Origin: Paenibacillus anaericanus
Lineage (GTDB): Bacteria > Bacillota > Bacilli > Paenibacillales > Paenibacillaceae
Assembly: GCF_003994475.1 (NCBI RefSeq)
Contig: NZ_RZNY01000001.1
Span: forward strand, 239,714 to 303,713
DNA: 64,000 nt
Direction: 5' to 3'
Shown here: positions 33,356 through 42,381 of the stretch, piece by piece
Layout: each line of letters begins with the position of its first letter
How positions within the stretch are numbered: the stretch's first letter is position 1
Made by a program: the position numbers and the translations under genes
Notes under the pieces: generated by a model
The model's database searches: none
What the model was told of the DNA's origin: nothing
The model's input: the letters and a program-made list of their open reading frames with translations, nothing else

Positions 33356-34537
33356 ATGAACTCAGATCGAAATTTCACTATTGTTCACGCCGAGGTCGTT
33401 ACACCAAGAGGAATTATTCATGATGGTGCGGTACAAGTAGAGAAAGGCATCATCACTTATGTTGGATCAGCGGCAGGAGCTCCATCTGACTCCGCTAATT
33501 CTTCCAAAATCATTGATGCCAAAGGGAGCTACGTGCTTCCTGGATTTATAGATGTTCACGTTCATGGAGGTATGCTCGAGGATTTCTCCGTACCTAGCCA
33601 AGAAGGTTTTGACGCAATAACCAAGCTACACTGCAGCCAAGGAACGACCTCCATGTTGGCAACATCCATGACAATGCCTAAGGAAGTCATCGACGAGATC
33701 TTAGAACAGGTTAACACCTACATTCACAATGACATGCCTTATGCACAGTTGGTTGGCGTTCATTTAGAAGGTCCATTTATTAGTCCAAAATGGCCTGGAT
33801 CTCAAAATCCTGTCCACATTGTTCCACCAAATCGGGAGTGGGTTGAGGCTTGGGAGACACAGTATCCGGGTCTCATCAAACAAGTAACCTTTGCACCGGA
33901 ACGCGAAGGTGCACATGAATTAATTCGCTATTTACGCAAAAAAGGAATCGTCGCAGCAGCGGGACATACCGATGCCACGTATGAAGAAATTATGGCTGCC
34001 GCTGAGGTTGGATTACATCATGCGGTTCACATGTTCAACGCGATGACACCCCTTCATCATCGTAAACCAGGCACAGCCGGTGCACTACTTAGTAACCCTG
34101 CCTTGAGTGCAGAAATCATCGCTGATGGTATTCACGTCCATAAGGCGGGGATCCAACTGCTCGCCAGTGTGAAGACGGATCACAATCTCATCCTTATCAC
34201 AGACGCCATGTCCGCTGCAGGACTTGGCAACGGTGAGTATATGCTCGGCGATCTGCCTGTCGTGGTGAAAGATAATGTATGTACTCTAAAAGAAAATGAA
34301 GCAACGTTAGCCGGAAGCACGCTAACCATGATTCGTGGATTCCGTCACCTGGTTCAAGAGATCGGTCTCTCTGTAGAACGAGCTTCAGAAGCAGCAAGCT
34401 TAAATCCAGCCAAGCTGATCCGAATCGATCAGCATACCGGTTCAATTGAAACAGGTAAACAAGCCGATTTACTTCTCGTAGATCCTGATTTAAATCTCCA
34501 AGATGTTTGGGTTAAGGGACGTTTGTTCCAAAATTAA
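33356..34537 (+). CDS. nagA: N-acetylglucosamine-6-phosphate deacetylase
   Basis: The 393-residue amidohydrolase removes acetate from N-acetylglucosamine 6-phosphate to feed NagB. Metal and catalytic motifs are PGFIDVHVHGG, HLEGPFISP, AAGHTDATYEE, HAVHMFNAMTPLHHRKPGTA and LITDAMSAAG. It ends the rpiR-nagB-nagA operon at a strong terminator. The pathway fits reuse of cell wall or chitin sugars. Confidence 0.97.
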   Translation: MNSDRNFTIVHAEVVTPRGIIHDGAVQVEKGIITYVGSAAGAPSDSANSSKIIDAKGSYVLPGFIDVHVHGGMLEDFSVPSQEGFDAITKLHCSQGTTSMLATSMTMPKEVIDEILEQVNTYIHNDMPYAQLVGVHLEGPFISPKWPGSQNPVHIVPPNREWVEAWETQYPGLIKQVTFAPEREGAHELIRYLRKKGIVAAAGHTDATYEEIMAAAEVGLHHAVHMFNAMTPLHHRKPGTAGALLSNPALSAEIIADGIHVHKAGIQLLASVKTDHNLILITDAMSAAGLGNGEYMLGDLPVVVKDNVCTLKENEATLAGSTLTMIRGFRHLVQEIGLSVERASEAASLNPAKLIRIDQHTGSIETGKQADLLLVDPDLNLQDVWVKGRLFQN

Positions 34538-34549
34538 TTTAAATTAGAA

Positions 34550-34593
34550 AAACAATGGCAGGTCAAGGATACCATCTTGACCTGCCATTGTTT
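34550..34593. terminator. Bidirectional terminator after nagA
   Basis: AAACAATGGCAGGTCAAG (34550-34567) pairs with CTTGACCTGCCATTGTTT (34576-34593). The stem is perfect and 18 bp long; it separates nagA from the converging YhcN-type gene. Confidence 0.9.
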
Positions 34594-34607
34594 GATATAA
34601 ATTGAAT

Positions 34608-35654
34608 CTAACGAGTTACACCATTAACCCCATTAACACCATTTCTTTGGGTTGGTGTTGGTGTATATCCGCTCGGTCCAGGCATTGTTCCCATACGGGA
34701 GGGGAAGATATGCTGAACTAACTCCTCGAAATCAACTACTGCTTCGTTAACCATCATCCCGCCACGTGATTTCGTCACATAACCTCCAACGCCGCTCACA
34801 AAATCAGGATGATTTGAAACATATACGTTACGGATTTTTGAATCGGCATTTTTCACCACACGAGAAACCTCATTCTTCACGTTCTGAGGCACGTTATCTA
34901 CTACTGTTCCCGAATTATTCAATGTTGTTCCAGTACCTGTGCTCGTTCCATAGGTACCATATGTGCCTGTACCATATGTGCCTGTACCATATGTCCCTGT
35001 GCCGTTATATGTGCCTGTACCGTTGTAAGTCCCCGTGCCGTAATTCATACCATTATTTGTGCCGTAGTTTGTAGTTCTACCTGTATTTATTCCGCTTCTG
35101 TTATTATCACCAAATATTGCCCCCCGACCCATATCCATGAGGCTTCCAGATCTTCCGTTTATTCTACTCAGCCCATTATCTCCCGCGCCCCGTGTTCCAT
35201 AATCCGCTCCGTAAGGACCGCCGACATTACTTGTACCCAAATTGGTTCCCCTGTTGGTTCCCATGCTAGTACCCATGTTATTTCTCATGCCAGTACTAAG
35301 CGTTCCTAGCTTAGAAGTCCCTGTTTGACCTGTTTGACCTGTTTGACCTGTTTGATTATGCAGTGTAAGGGCTACATAAGCATCATTATCCCTCACGATA
35401 ACATGGGCAGTCTGAACGTCTGGAAGTTGAGCAACTTTGTTGCTCAAAGTTGGGCTATGCTTCATATTGTTCATTTTGTTATTCTGATAACTATTTAGAC
35501 GACTCCCATGATTCAGTGAATTTGTATTATAATTCCGGGCAGTATGATTTCGTACACTCTTGGTATGCATTGCGGTGTTATCTGTTGTACCTCCGCAGCC
35601 AGTCAATCCGACCATTCCCGCGATTAATGCTGCTGACAATGATAAGCGAATCAT
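34608..35654 (-). CDS. YhcN/YlaJ-family spore lipoprotein with Gly-Thr repeats
   Basis: The 348-residue protein has a lipoprotein signal (GMVGLTGCGG) and the YhcN/YlaJ domain in two parts: LSNKVAQLPDVQTAHVIVRD, and near the C-terminus VKNEVSRVVKNADSKIRNVY then VYVSNHPDFVSGVGGYV. A low-complexity insert lies between, with GQTGQTGQTG and repeated GTGTYNGTGTYG units. The family is found in the spore membrane and in some species affects germination. The start follows GAGGAGCTAAA; the longer start at 35669 is unlikely. Confidence 0.85.
   Translation of the reverse strand: MIRLSLSAALIAGMVGLTGCGGTTDNTAMHTKSVRNHTARNYNTNSLNHGSRLNSYQNNKMNNMKHSPTLSNKVAQLPDVQTAHVIVRDNDAYVALTLHNQTGQTGQTGQTGTSKLGTLSTGMRNNMGTSMGTNRGTNLGTSNVGGPYGADYGTRGAGDNGLSRINGRSGSLMDMGRGAIFGDNNRSGINTGRTTNYGTNNGMNYGTGTYNGTGTYNGTGTYGTGTYGTGTYGTYGTSTGTGTTLNNSGTVVDNVPQNVKNEVSRVVKNADSKIRNVYVSNHPDFVSGVGGYVTKSRGGMMVNEAVVDFEELVQHIFPSRMGTMPGPSGYTPTPTQRNGVNGVNGVTR
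34956..35000. repeat. 15-bp tandem repeat in the YhcN-type gene
   Basis: ACCATATGTGCCTGT occurs three times in a row (34956-35000; the third copy has one change), with degenerate copies to about 35045. It encodes the Gly-Thr-Tyr repeats and is likely length-variable between strains. Confidence 0.85.
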
Positions 35655-35799
35655 TTTAGCTCCTCGCATGTAGTCATCCCCTTGTCGATTAATTTTATGA
35701 TTAACATGTCTTAGACTGCGCTGTTGTTCAAACCAATATGCAGGTAGATTTAACCGTACCTGTTGTAATTATTTGAACCGTATTATCAAGAAAAATAAT

Positions 35800-35835
35800 A
35801 ACAAGCCGACATCCCAGTAGGGTTGTCGGCTTGTT
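35800..35835 (-). terminator. Terminator at the end of the spore glycosylation cluster
   Basis: AACAAGCCGACA (35800-35811) and TGTCGGCTTGTT (35824-35835) are a perfect 12-bp stem. On the minus strand it is followed by ATTATTTTTCTT, after the cgeB-like gene stop at 35896. Confidence 0.85.
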
Positions 35836-35895
35836 GTTTAGTGAAGGTAAGTTCAAATCAATTACAACATATTATAGAAGTAATACCTTTTGGAT

Positions 35896-37032
35896 TTACC
35901 CAAAGATATGGCGAAGGAGCTCATCGATTCGATTCCCGTACGTATGATCACGGTAAGTTCTTGCTAATCCTCCTAGTGCAATTTCCCTTCTTTCCTTCTC
36001 ATGCGTTAAGTAATAATTCACTTTATCTAACAATTCATCCGCAGTATTAAATGTTTCAATTTCCTGACCTGGTATATAGAACGAAGCTAAGTCTTCGCGC
36101 GCATCAACCAATTGGAGTGTTCCACAGGCAGAAATTTCAAAGGTCCGTGGATTTGGAGAAACTGCCATGATACCACTATTATTTTGGTTAACCGATTCAT
36201 CAAGGGGGGAGCGATGCAAGTTCAACATGATCTTTGTCCCACTGTATACTTCTGCGGTTTCATTCGGCCCCATCCATTTACCTATCTCGATCCGATCTGG
36301 ATAAGACCCATACTCAGGAAGACGGTCCCACCAAATTCCATTAATGTGTAGACCTTTGTTCATAAGCTCTCCTATAATGGGCTGAAGGAAGTTAACTCTA
36401 TTCCAATAGGCAGAGCCTATAAAGCTAACATCTCTTCTGATTTGTGACTGGACCAAGGTTGGTCGAAAATGTTCAGGATGGGCAGCAAATGGTAGATAGT
36501 GGACATTATTTGCACCAGCTGCCCGATACAAATCAATGCAATTACGTTCCAAGGTGAATACATAGTCGAAATGCGTTACCATCCGAACAGTTAAATCCGT
36601 GTAGTAAGGATCATCCGTGAGCCAAACTGCGGTTCTTATCCCCATAGCGCGGACCGCATCTATTTGTTCTACAGGTAACTCCATACCATCCAATACCAGA
36701 ACCAAGTCGGGGTGAAGCGTAGCAGCGAGGTCTGGAAGCGATTGGCCGACTTCCGAAACAGCCAGTTCTGCGACCATGGTCCGAAGTGTAGCAATGACCG
36801 CTTCATCAATTGGTGAATATGGAAGTCCTTTACCTGAACCAGCATACAGTACTTTAATATTGCGTATCTGCCAAGGAGTTCTAGGCTGACTCATAATGGC
36901 ATTAGCTCTACCACGTAAATAACCTTCATTAAATCCATCACTTAGGCCAGCGTCCCATCCTGCATGTCTGGGATCGTTAATTTCATACCCATGATAGGGG
37001 GCCTTAGTCCCTATTCTTTCTGAATTGACCAT
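35896..37032 (-). CDS. CgeB-like glycosyltransferase, copy 1
   Basis: This 378-residue protein belongs to the CgeB/spore maturation glycosyltransferase group. After a Gly/Tyr-rich N-terminal stretch (GWDAGLSDGFNEGYLRGRAN) it has two Rossmann domains: DLVLVLDGMELPVEQIDAVR, then RTAVWLTDDPYYTDLTVRMV, HYLPFAAHPEHF, VSFIGSAYWNRVNFL. The donor-binding part is NPRTFEISACGTLQLVDARE. CgeB acts on the outermost spore layer in Bacillus. The start follows GGAGTGACAGT. Confidence 0.85.
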   Translation of the reverse strand: MVNSERIGTKAPYHGYEINDPRHAGWDAGLSDGFNEGYLRGRANAIMSQPRTPWQIRNIKVLYAGSGKGLPYSPIDEAVIATLRTMVAELAVSEVGQSLPDLAATLHPDLVLVLDGMELPVEQIDAVRAMGIRTAVWLTDDPYYTDLTVRMVTHFDYVFTLERNCIDLYRAAGANNVHYLPFAAHPEHFRPTLVQSQIRRDVSFIGSAYWNRVNFLQPIIGELMNKGLHINGIWWDRLPEYGSYPDRIEIGKWMGPNETAEVYSGTKIMLNLHRSPLDESVNQNNSGIMAVSPNPRTFEISACGTLQLVDAREDLASFYIPGQEIETFNTADELLDKVNYYLTHEKERREIALGGLARTYRDHTYGNRIDELLRHIFG

Positions 37033-37082
37033 ACTGTCACTCCTTGTTTTTATTTTGCTGCATATCGATTAGTGAATCAAAA

Positions 37083-38204
37083 TCAAATCATATCCAGCAA
37101 ACGACCTAACCGGTCAATATAAGTGTGATACTGATGTGTTGTCCACAGCGAACGCCAAGCTATTCTTTGCCGCTCTTCCTCATGGTTCAGATAATAATCA
37201 ATCTTGCTTTGAAGCTCCGCTGCATCTTTGAATGTCTCGATGTCGTATCCCGGACGATAATACGCAGTCAGATCCTCCCGGATATCCGTAATTTGAAGCG
37301 TACCACATCCGCTGATTTCGTAAGTTCGGGGATTAATGGACCTTCCGGTTAAGTTAACTCCGTTCCGATTATCCATTCCCGCTGTGGTAGGGCGATGCAT
37401 ATTAATGGCGATCTTGGCGCCATTATAATAAGACACTGTTTCCTCCACAGGAATCCAACCATGTCTTATACAGCGGGATAACTTCCCACAATGCTCCAGT
37501 CGATCCCAATGTCCCCCAGCAATCAATACTTTCTTGTCCTCCAGGAACGGTGCAAGTTGCCTAAACAGTTCCACTCGGTTCCAAAATGCATTTCCGATAA
37601 AACAAACATCATAATGATATTCAGGAGCTACATGAATAGGACGAAACATCTCCTGATTTGAAGCAAGTGGTAAATAATGAACCTGGGCACACCCTATCTT
37701 CTGATAAAAATCTACACTTTCCAATTCATGGGTAAACACCGTATCGTATTGCAATGACAGCGAGGCCGTATCATCGCTAAAGTAAGGATCATCAACAAAC
37801 CATACGGCTGTACGAATCCCCATCTCCTTGATTTGTCTAATCTGCTCCGCATGATCCGGGGGAAATACATGCAGTGCGTTCATGACCAGCACGAGATCAG
37901 GTCGATGATTGGTTACCTCCTGTAGCATCGATTCTGGAGAAACAACAATACAGACATTTACTAGCTTCCCGAGGGCCGCCGACACTCCCCCATCAATTCC
38001 CTCGAACCCTTGCGTCACATAAATAACACGCAGATTACGAATAGAAGGTGAGGAGTGCGAAATGCGTGACAGAACGGCCTGGCAACCACCATAACGGTAC
38101 CCCTCATAGTATCCAGCCTTGTGATCATCAGCGGAGTTGATTTTCCTCTCCTTTATTTTCTTCAACGCATTCATCCCATCTGTGTGTGGATTTCCTAGGT
38201 CCAT
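37083..38204 (-). CDS. CgeB-like glycosyltransferase, copy 2
   Basis: The 373-residue protein is a paralogue of the next gene downstream, with the same order: AGYYEGYRYGG N-terminal motif, DLVLVMNALHVFPPDHAEQI, RTAVWFVDDPYFSDDTASLS, VHYLPLASNQEMF, VCFIGNAFWNRVELFRQLAP and NPRTYEISGCGTLQITDIRE. It is probably a tandem duplication that has diverged. The ribosome binding site at 38204 is weak; a start at the internal ATG (MNALKKIKE) near 38174 is also possible. Confidence 0.83.
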   Translation of the reverse strand: MDLGNPHTDGMNALKKIKERKINSADDHKAGYYEGYRYGGCQAVLSRISHSSPSIRNLRVIYVTQGFEGIDGGVSAALGKLVNVCIVVSPESMLQEVTNHRPDLVLVMNALHVFPPDHAEQIRQIKEMGIRTAVWFVDDPYFSDDTASLSLQYDTVFTHELESVDFYQKIGCAQVHYLPLASNQEMFRPIHVAPEYHYDVCFIGNAFWNRVELFRQLAPFLEDKKVLIAGGHWDRLEHCGKLSRCIRHGWIPVEETVSYYNGAKIAINMHRPTTAGMDNRNGVNLTGRSINPRTYEISGCGTLQITDIREDLTAYYRPGYDIETFKDAAELQSKIDYYLNHEEERQRIAWRSLWTTHQYHTYIDRLGRLLDMI

Positions 38205-38312
38205 ATAAATATATGCGGAGGGGGCGTGTTCATCATAGACGACTACCCCGTAGGTTCATAAATTGGCTAACGCCTTTGAAGGCTAATAACTAAGGCAAGC
38301 AAATCTATAAGC

Positions 38313-38355
38313 AAAAAACGAATCCCCATCCCGATTTGTACCGGATAGAGATTCG
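38313..38355 (-). terminator. Intrinsic terminator after the basic spore protein gene
   Basis: On the minus strand CGAATCTCTATCCGG pairs with CGGGATGGGGATTCG (several G-U pairs) and is followed by TTTTTTGC. It splits the cluster into two transcription units. Confidence 0.75.
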
Positions 38356-38372
38356 CTATTCAAATTACTTAA

Positions 38373-38735
38373 TTAAACCATCGCTTGGTAAGCGAGCTTG
38401 TGGCCGTCTTCAAGCCCTTGATTAAAGCCCGAATTGAATCCATGCTGGTATGCTTCATTATATGCATGCTGGTATGAAGGGGCTGGATTCCCATCAAGAG
38501 GAAGAGGGGCTACCTGGGCTACCTGTTCTGGTACTTGGGAGACCTTCCGCAGTGGTCGACGATTAAGCCGCCGTCTCCTACGAAGGCGACGAAGCTTAAG
38601 AACTTTTTTCTTAAGTCTTTTACCTGTGAGCTTACGTCCCCGTTTCAGAGACAACTTCCGTCTCTTCCTAAGTGAAGTTCCTTTCGATCTTTTTATTTTC
38701 GACCGACGGCTACGCCGGACCTTAGCTTTTATCAT
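38373..38735 (-). CDS. Small, highly basic protein with Gly/Tyr motif, spore-associated candidate
   Basis: The 120-residue protein has an N-terminal half of almost pure Arg/Lys (SKIKRSKGTSLRKRRKLSLK and RLRRRRRLNRRPLRK). A short Pro-rich linker follows, then a C-terminal AYNEAYQHGFNSGFNQGLED motif. This is the same two-part tag found at the N-terminus of the glycosyltransferases of the cluster, here without an enzyme. It could be a scaffold or surface protein they bind or modify. The start overlaps the upstream stop (ATGA). Confidence 0.7.
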   Translation of the reverse strand: MIKAKVRRSRRSKIKRSKGTSLRKRRKLSLKRGRKLTGKRLKKKVLKLRRLRRRRRLNRRPLRKVSQVPEQVAQVAPLPLDGNPAPSYQHAYNEAYQHGFNSGFNQGLEDGHKLAYQAMV

Positions 38736-39043
38736 TTCCTAACATCCTCCTGTACTCCTTGGGGCGCAATGTTTGCTTTGTAACATGATTTCGTAATCCA
38801 TGGTGATGAAGGAGTTCCATAGTGAACGCGATATAGGGATATCCCGCACACACTTCGTGCCATCGCGTTTTGATATTTTGCTAGAGTCTCAATATTTAAA
38901 GCTAAATGCCGAGCTGTTTCCTTAGAATGATCCGACACGTCGGCCAAACTATTCAGAATTCGGGCCATCGCCGTTTGACTCTTAGCGATCGAATCGATCA
39001 GTTTATGTTTGGCCGCCTCCCTGTTGATTAAATCCGCACTCAT
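38732..39043 (-). CDS. Small helical protein of the spore cluster, member 3
   Basis: The 103-residue protein is helical, with two similar halves: IDSIAKSQTAMARILNSLAD and IETLAKYQNAMARSV. The same Q-x-A-M-A pattern appears in the two preceding genes. Start and stop overlap both neighbours by four bases. I do not recognise a named family; proteins like these are found with glycosyltransferases in Paenibacillus spore clusters. Confidence 0.65.
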   Translation of the reverse strand: MSADLINREAAKHKLIDSIAKSQTAMARILNSLADVSDHSKETARHLALNIETLAKYQNAMARSVCGISLYRVHYGTPSSPWITKSCYKANIAPQGVQEDVRK

Positions 39044-39378
39044 TTGTCGAAATCCCCCAAATCTCCACCAAACAGACCGCCAAGTCCACCTCCATCGCTA
39101 GATTCCTCCTCTGGCGGAAGTATCGTCTTAAGGTTGCTGCACAATCCGTTTTGAAGTTTGGTTAGTCCTTCCAACACCTCTACCAATTGCTCATGCACAT
39201 CGAGCGGATTTGATAACTGCTTCTCATGGTTCTCGAAGCAACCCTCATGCACATGATTCAGCATCCAGTTACGTACCTTTTCTGCTTCTACCGCTTTCGC
39301 CTCCAGGATCAAGGCCACATTCCATTGAATTTGGACTGCGGCACCTAGCATGTTCAAATACGCCTGTTCCCTGCTCAT
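39040..39378 (-). CDS. Small helical protein of the spore cluster, member 2
   Basis: The 112-residue protein has helices MLGAAVQIQWNVALILEAKA and VLEGLTKLQNGLCSNLKTIL and ends with a Gly/Asp-rich tail (GGGLGGLFGGDLGDFDK). It has one cysteine in each half. It shows weak similarity to its two neighbours. The function is unknown; the tail could be an interaction site. Confidence 0.65.
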   Translation of the reverse strand: MSREQAYLNMLGAAVQIQWNVALILEAKAVEAEKVRNWMLNHVHEGCFENHEKQLSNPLDVHEQLVEVLEGLTKLQNGLCSNLKTILPPEEESSDGGGLGGLFGGDLGDFDK

Positions 39379-39402
39379 GACATCATCCCCGCTTTGGTGT
39401 GC

Positions 39403-39690
39403 TTATTCTTCATCCGGGCTTCTCATCTCTTTAATAACGTAACCTAAATTCTCAGCCATCGCCTCTTGAAGATCAGCTATTGCATTTAAATATGAGATTA
39501 CACTCTTGTTGATACGGCCCGCATTCTCAATAATTCCGTCCGATCCATCAAAGCCAGGGGTAGAATCAGGTATGGCATTCACGATTTGCGACATACGGAC
39601 AGCAACTTGCCGTTCAGCATCGATCACCCGCGCCATCTGCCCGTGGGAGTGGGACATATGAACAATGATCTCCGTAATTTTCTGCTCCAC
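39403..39690 (-). CDS. Small helical protein of the spore cluster, member 1
   Basis: The 95-residue protein starts at a GTG after TAGGAGGAATCAGA. It contains HMSHSHGQMARVIDAERQVA and a second helix, LNAIADLQEAMAENLGYVIK. It opens a run of four genes (this one, 39,378, 39,043, 38,735), three of which overlap by ATGA. I have a recollection of close relatives in Paenibacillus with misleading epimerase names; the size excludes an enzyme of that kind. Confidence 0.68.
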   Translation of the reverse strand: MEQKITEIIVHMSHSHGQMARVIDAERQVAVRMSQIVNAIPDSTPGFDGSDGIIENAGRINKSVISYLNAIADLQEAMAENLGYVIKEMRSPDEE

Positions 39691-39866
39691 TCTGATTCCT
39701 CCTAAAAGTTTTGGGAGCGTTACACCTTCGATTGCTCAATACTTACTTCGAAAGCATTAGCTTGTGGTTTGAATTGTGCTAGAATACGGGTTCAAGGGCC
39801 AGCCTGGTGCCCGCCTGCTTCAGCATATGCCAAAACGGACAATGGCGTTACTTACAACAGAGCAAA

Positions 39867-41213
39867 TTATAAATCTTCTGATTTCAACCGTGGGGCTGGC
39901 AGAATAGGAACACCTATTGGAAGTTTCGAACCCTCAGTTATCAAATCCCTATTCTCTCCGACTACCAGACCCCAAGACAGAATCGCATATGATGAAACAA
40001 TTTCACGTCGTTTTCCTTGATCCACTTGATACATACAGCCGTCTGCCCCCCGGAATATTGCTCCTTCATAGGCAGAGGTTGGAGATATCGCTTCTTCCGA
40101 ACTTCGCTGCGGTCCAGTTGGAAGTTGTAACAAGTCAATAACGGACAATCTTATTGCCCTATGCTTCTCATTTTCATTCAAAACTCCATGAGCTATCGGA
40201 TATTTCACACCGTGTTCGAGCCAATAAACTCTTTCTCCTAATCCCCTAATCCAAATATGGGTAGGAAAGAAATCTAACGATTTCGTCCCTTCTGAACAAT
40301 TTTGATCAGACTGTCGCTGAAGTATTTCATACACATTTCCCCATTTTTCTGTAAAAAAGTTTTCATTTTGACCATTCACCTTTTTAAATCCCTCATTGCC
40401 GAGACCTTTCATCGTAACACTTCCAAAATGATGAATAAAAGTGTCCCCTGCAATTTTCATTTTTTTACCTTGAAATCGCAGCCTTACAATCCAATCATCA
40501 TCTTCAAAATTGCCGAATTCGTAGCCTTCATCGAGATACCCCACACCTTCAAAGGTACTACGAGCAAACAACAAACAAAATCCTACTAATCGGTCTGTAT
40601 TCCACCATTTCCGCTCGTCAGAGGCGTTATATGTTGCCGCAAACTCATACATTCCAGCAATATCTCCGTAAGGCACATCTATCTGCTGTTCACCACTTAT
40701 ATAATTCGTTACCGGCCCTACAACCGCAACCTCCGGGCAATCGTTTAGGCAACGTAACATATTGCTCAACCAGCCTTCAGTGACAAGAGTATCATTGTTA
40801 AGAAGAACGATCGTACTACCTTTCGCCATCATAAGTCCGGTATTAATTGCCCTAGCGAATCCCAGATTTTGAGAATGTACCGCTAGGCGAATGGATAACC
40901 TCCGAGATCTTAGTTCTTCTGCAGTTCCATCCTCAGAACCATTATCGACCACAATGATCTCATACGGCATTGCAGTATGTGCTTCTATACTTTCAATGCA
41001 CTGTAGCAGCAGTGCCTTCTGATTAAAGGTAGGGATAATAATACTTGTTCCTTCAAAAAAAGAGCCATAGGATTGTTTCCCCTTTAAGATACCGTGGGTA
41101 TATCCCGCCTCATACCCCTTTTGAAAATCCGAAGCCCCACTCACCTTGCTCTTTCTTGAAGTCCCTCTCGGGATACTCTGCCTTATTTTGATTTTATTTC
41201 TTCTCATTGGCAT
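39867..41213 (-). CDS. GT2 glycosyltransferase with basic tail and C-terminal repeat domain
   Basis: The 448-residue protein has three parts. The N-terminus is basic (RRNKIKIRQSIPRGTSRKSK) with a FQKGYEAGYTHGILKGKQ motif. A GT2 domain follows (IIIPTFNQKALLLQCIESIE, VVDNGSEDGTAEEL, LLNNDTLV as DxD, and acceptor-side FGNFEDDDWIVR). The last 130 residues carry repeated beta units (WIRGLGERVYWLEHGVKYPI and IFRGADGCMYQVDQGKRREI) that may bind sugar or the spore. It probably adds a sugar, perhaps rhamnose-like, to the spore surface. Confidence 0.85.
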   Translation of the reverse strand: MPMRRNKIKIRQSIPRGTSRKSKVSGASDFQKGYEAGYTHGILKGKQSYGSFFEGTSIIIPTFNQKALLLQCIESIEAHTAMPYEIIVVDNGSEDGTAEELRSRRLSIRLAVHSQNLGFARAINTGLMMAKGSTIVLLNNDTLVTEGWLSNMLRCLNDCPEVAVVGPVTNYISGEQQIDVPYGDIAGMYEFAATYNASDERKWWNTDRLVGFCLLFARSTFEGVGYLDEGYEFGNFEDDDWIVRLRFQGKKMKIAGDTFIHHFGSVTMKGLGNEGFKKVNGQNENFFTEKWGNVYEILQRQSDQNCSEGTKSLDFFPTHIWIRGLGERVYWLEHGVKYPIAHGVLNENEKHRAIRLSVIDLLQLPTGPQRSSEEAISPTSAYEGAIFRGADGCMYQVDQGKRREIVSSYAILSWGLVVGENRDLITEGSKLPIGVPILPAPRLKSEDL

Positions 41214-41222
41214 GATTGCACC

Positions 41223-42320
41223 TCACAAGCGGGTCTCTAGGTTGACTTCACCGCTCTCCAGTTTATTGGCCAAATGACCGAGGTCAAACGATACTTTTCC
41301 CTGTTCCTTAGCGATTCGTGTGCAAATCAACACCGCAGCAACCCCCGCAGCAACCAGAGCAATGTCGAATTCAATACCTATAGTTTGTTCCATAACCCTT
41401 GAGACATCAGCTACTCCTTGAACTGGATGAATGATTCCAGAGATTTGGAAGCCCTGTTGCTCAAGTAACATGGACAATCCTGGTGCTTCATTCCCAATAA
41501 TCAGTATCTTGCGTCCCACAAGTAACTTCGAAAGAAATCCTTCTTCATTCAATGTATAATTCACGACAGAGGAGGTCATACGGAGCTTTCGATAATCAAT
41601 TCCGTAGTGTCGAAGTATGGGAAACAACAATCCTTGGTAGGATGGATGTCTGGATTCCGGTACTCCTATCAAGTCAGCTATTTGAAGTGAATTCGCCAAA
41701 GCTTCACGTGTAAGCGGGTCGGGGAGATTTATTCCTGCATAAGGCAGGAAATATCCCCAACGTACTGCTTGTTCCGTGGGAATCACTATATCATGAGCAA
41801 GAGTGAGAAGTTCCCCGTCCCCCAGACGAATAAGTGAAAGTGGTGTCCGTTGATCAAGAGCAGTTTTCATCTCATCATATACCGCTGCAGGTGGTATAAG
41901 CGGAAACAGCGTAGAAGCCACGGCTAAATATCCTGTCGCAATTAAGTCGTCCACCGTCAATTCAGGTAGAATCATCAAAGGAGGAATTAATTGTCCAACC
42001 TTTGCCTCGCCGCCTTCAAAATAACCCTGACGGTATCCCTCTTCATACGCCGCGGCAATATGTGCATCTGTCAATAAGACCTCTGACGATAGATCCTCAT
42101 TCTCTATCAAATCCGATTGACTTAGACTTTCGGAAATGACTCCCTCAGATGGCATACTACGACTTGCGGGACCCTTAGCACCTTTATTCAATACTTTAGT
42201 TCGTGCCCGTTTCTTCACATATCGTTTGTTCGACCGAGCGGCAGGATGAAGACTCCGCCTCACTCGCATGGTTCTCCGAGTCTTCCGCAATCTAGAAACC
42301 TTCTTACGCCAGCCCGCCAT
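41223..42320 (-). CDS. GT-D-fold glycosyltransferase with basic tail
   Basis: The 365-residue protein starts at an ATG with GGGAGGAGG upstream. A basic tail (RKKVSRLRKTRRTMRVRRSL) and the AAAYEEGYRQGYFEGGE motif precede a domain with LSLIRLGDGELLTLAHDIVI, the R-x-GDGE signature of the GT-D (DUF1792-like) fold. The C-terminal part (LLVGRKILIIGNEAPGLSML) is Rossmann-like. The donor is unknown. The nucleotidyltransferase gene lies 62 bases upstream and may supply its activated sugar. Confidence 0.8.
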   Translation of the reverse strand: MAGWRKKVSRLRKTRRTMRVRRSLHPAARSNKRYVKKRARTKVLNKGAKGPASRSMPSEGVISESLSQSDLIENEDLSSEVLLTDAHIAAAYEEGYRQGYFEGGEAKVGQLIPPLMILPELTVDDLIATGYLAVASTLFPLIPPAAVYDEMKTALDQRTPLSLIRLGDGELLTLAHDIVIPTEQAVRWGYFLPYAGINLPDPLTREALANSLQIADLIGVPESRHPSYQGLLFPILRHYGIDYRKLRMTSSVVNYTLNEEGFLSKLLVGRKILIIGNEAPGLSMLLEQQGFQISGIIHPVQGVADVSRVMEQTIGIEFDIALVAAGVAAVLICTRIAKEQGKVSFDLGHLANKLESGEVNLETRL

Positions 42321-42381
42321 CCTACCTCCTCCCTTCGGTTTTGCAATTACTAGGCCAATGCGACGTCCAGGTAGAGTTAAC

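Noticed and set aside
34930..35050. Tandem repeats as a CRISPR array
   Set aside because: The units are 15 bases, contiguous without spacers, and encode in-frame Gly-Thr-Tyr repeats of a lipoprotein.
38373..38735. Basic 120-residue protein as a ribosomal protein
   Set aside because: The Arg/Lys-rich part resembles ribosomal proteins only in composition; the C-terminal Gly/Tyr motif and the context link it to the spore cluster.
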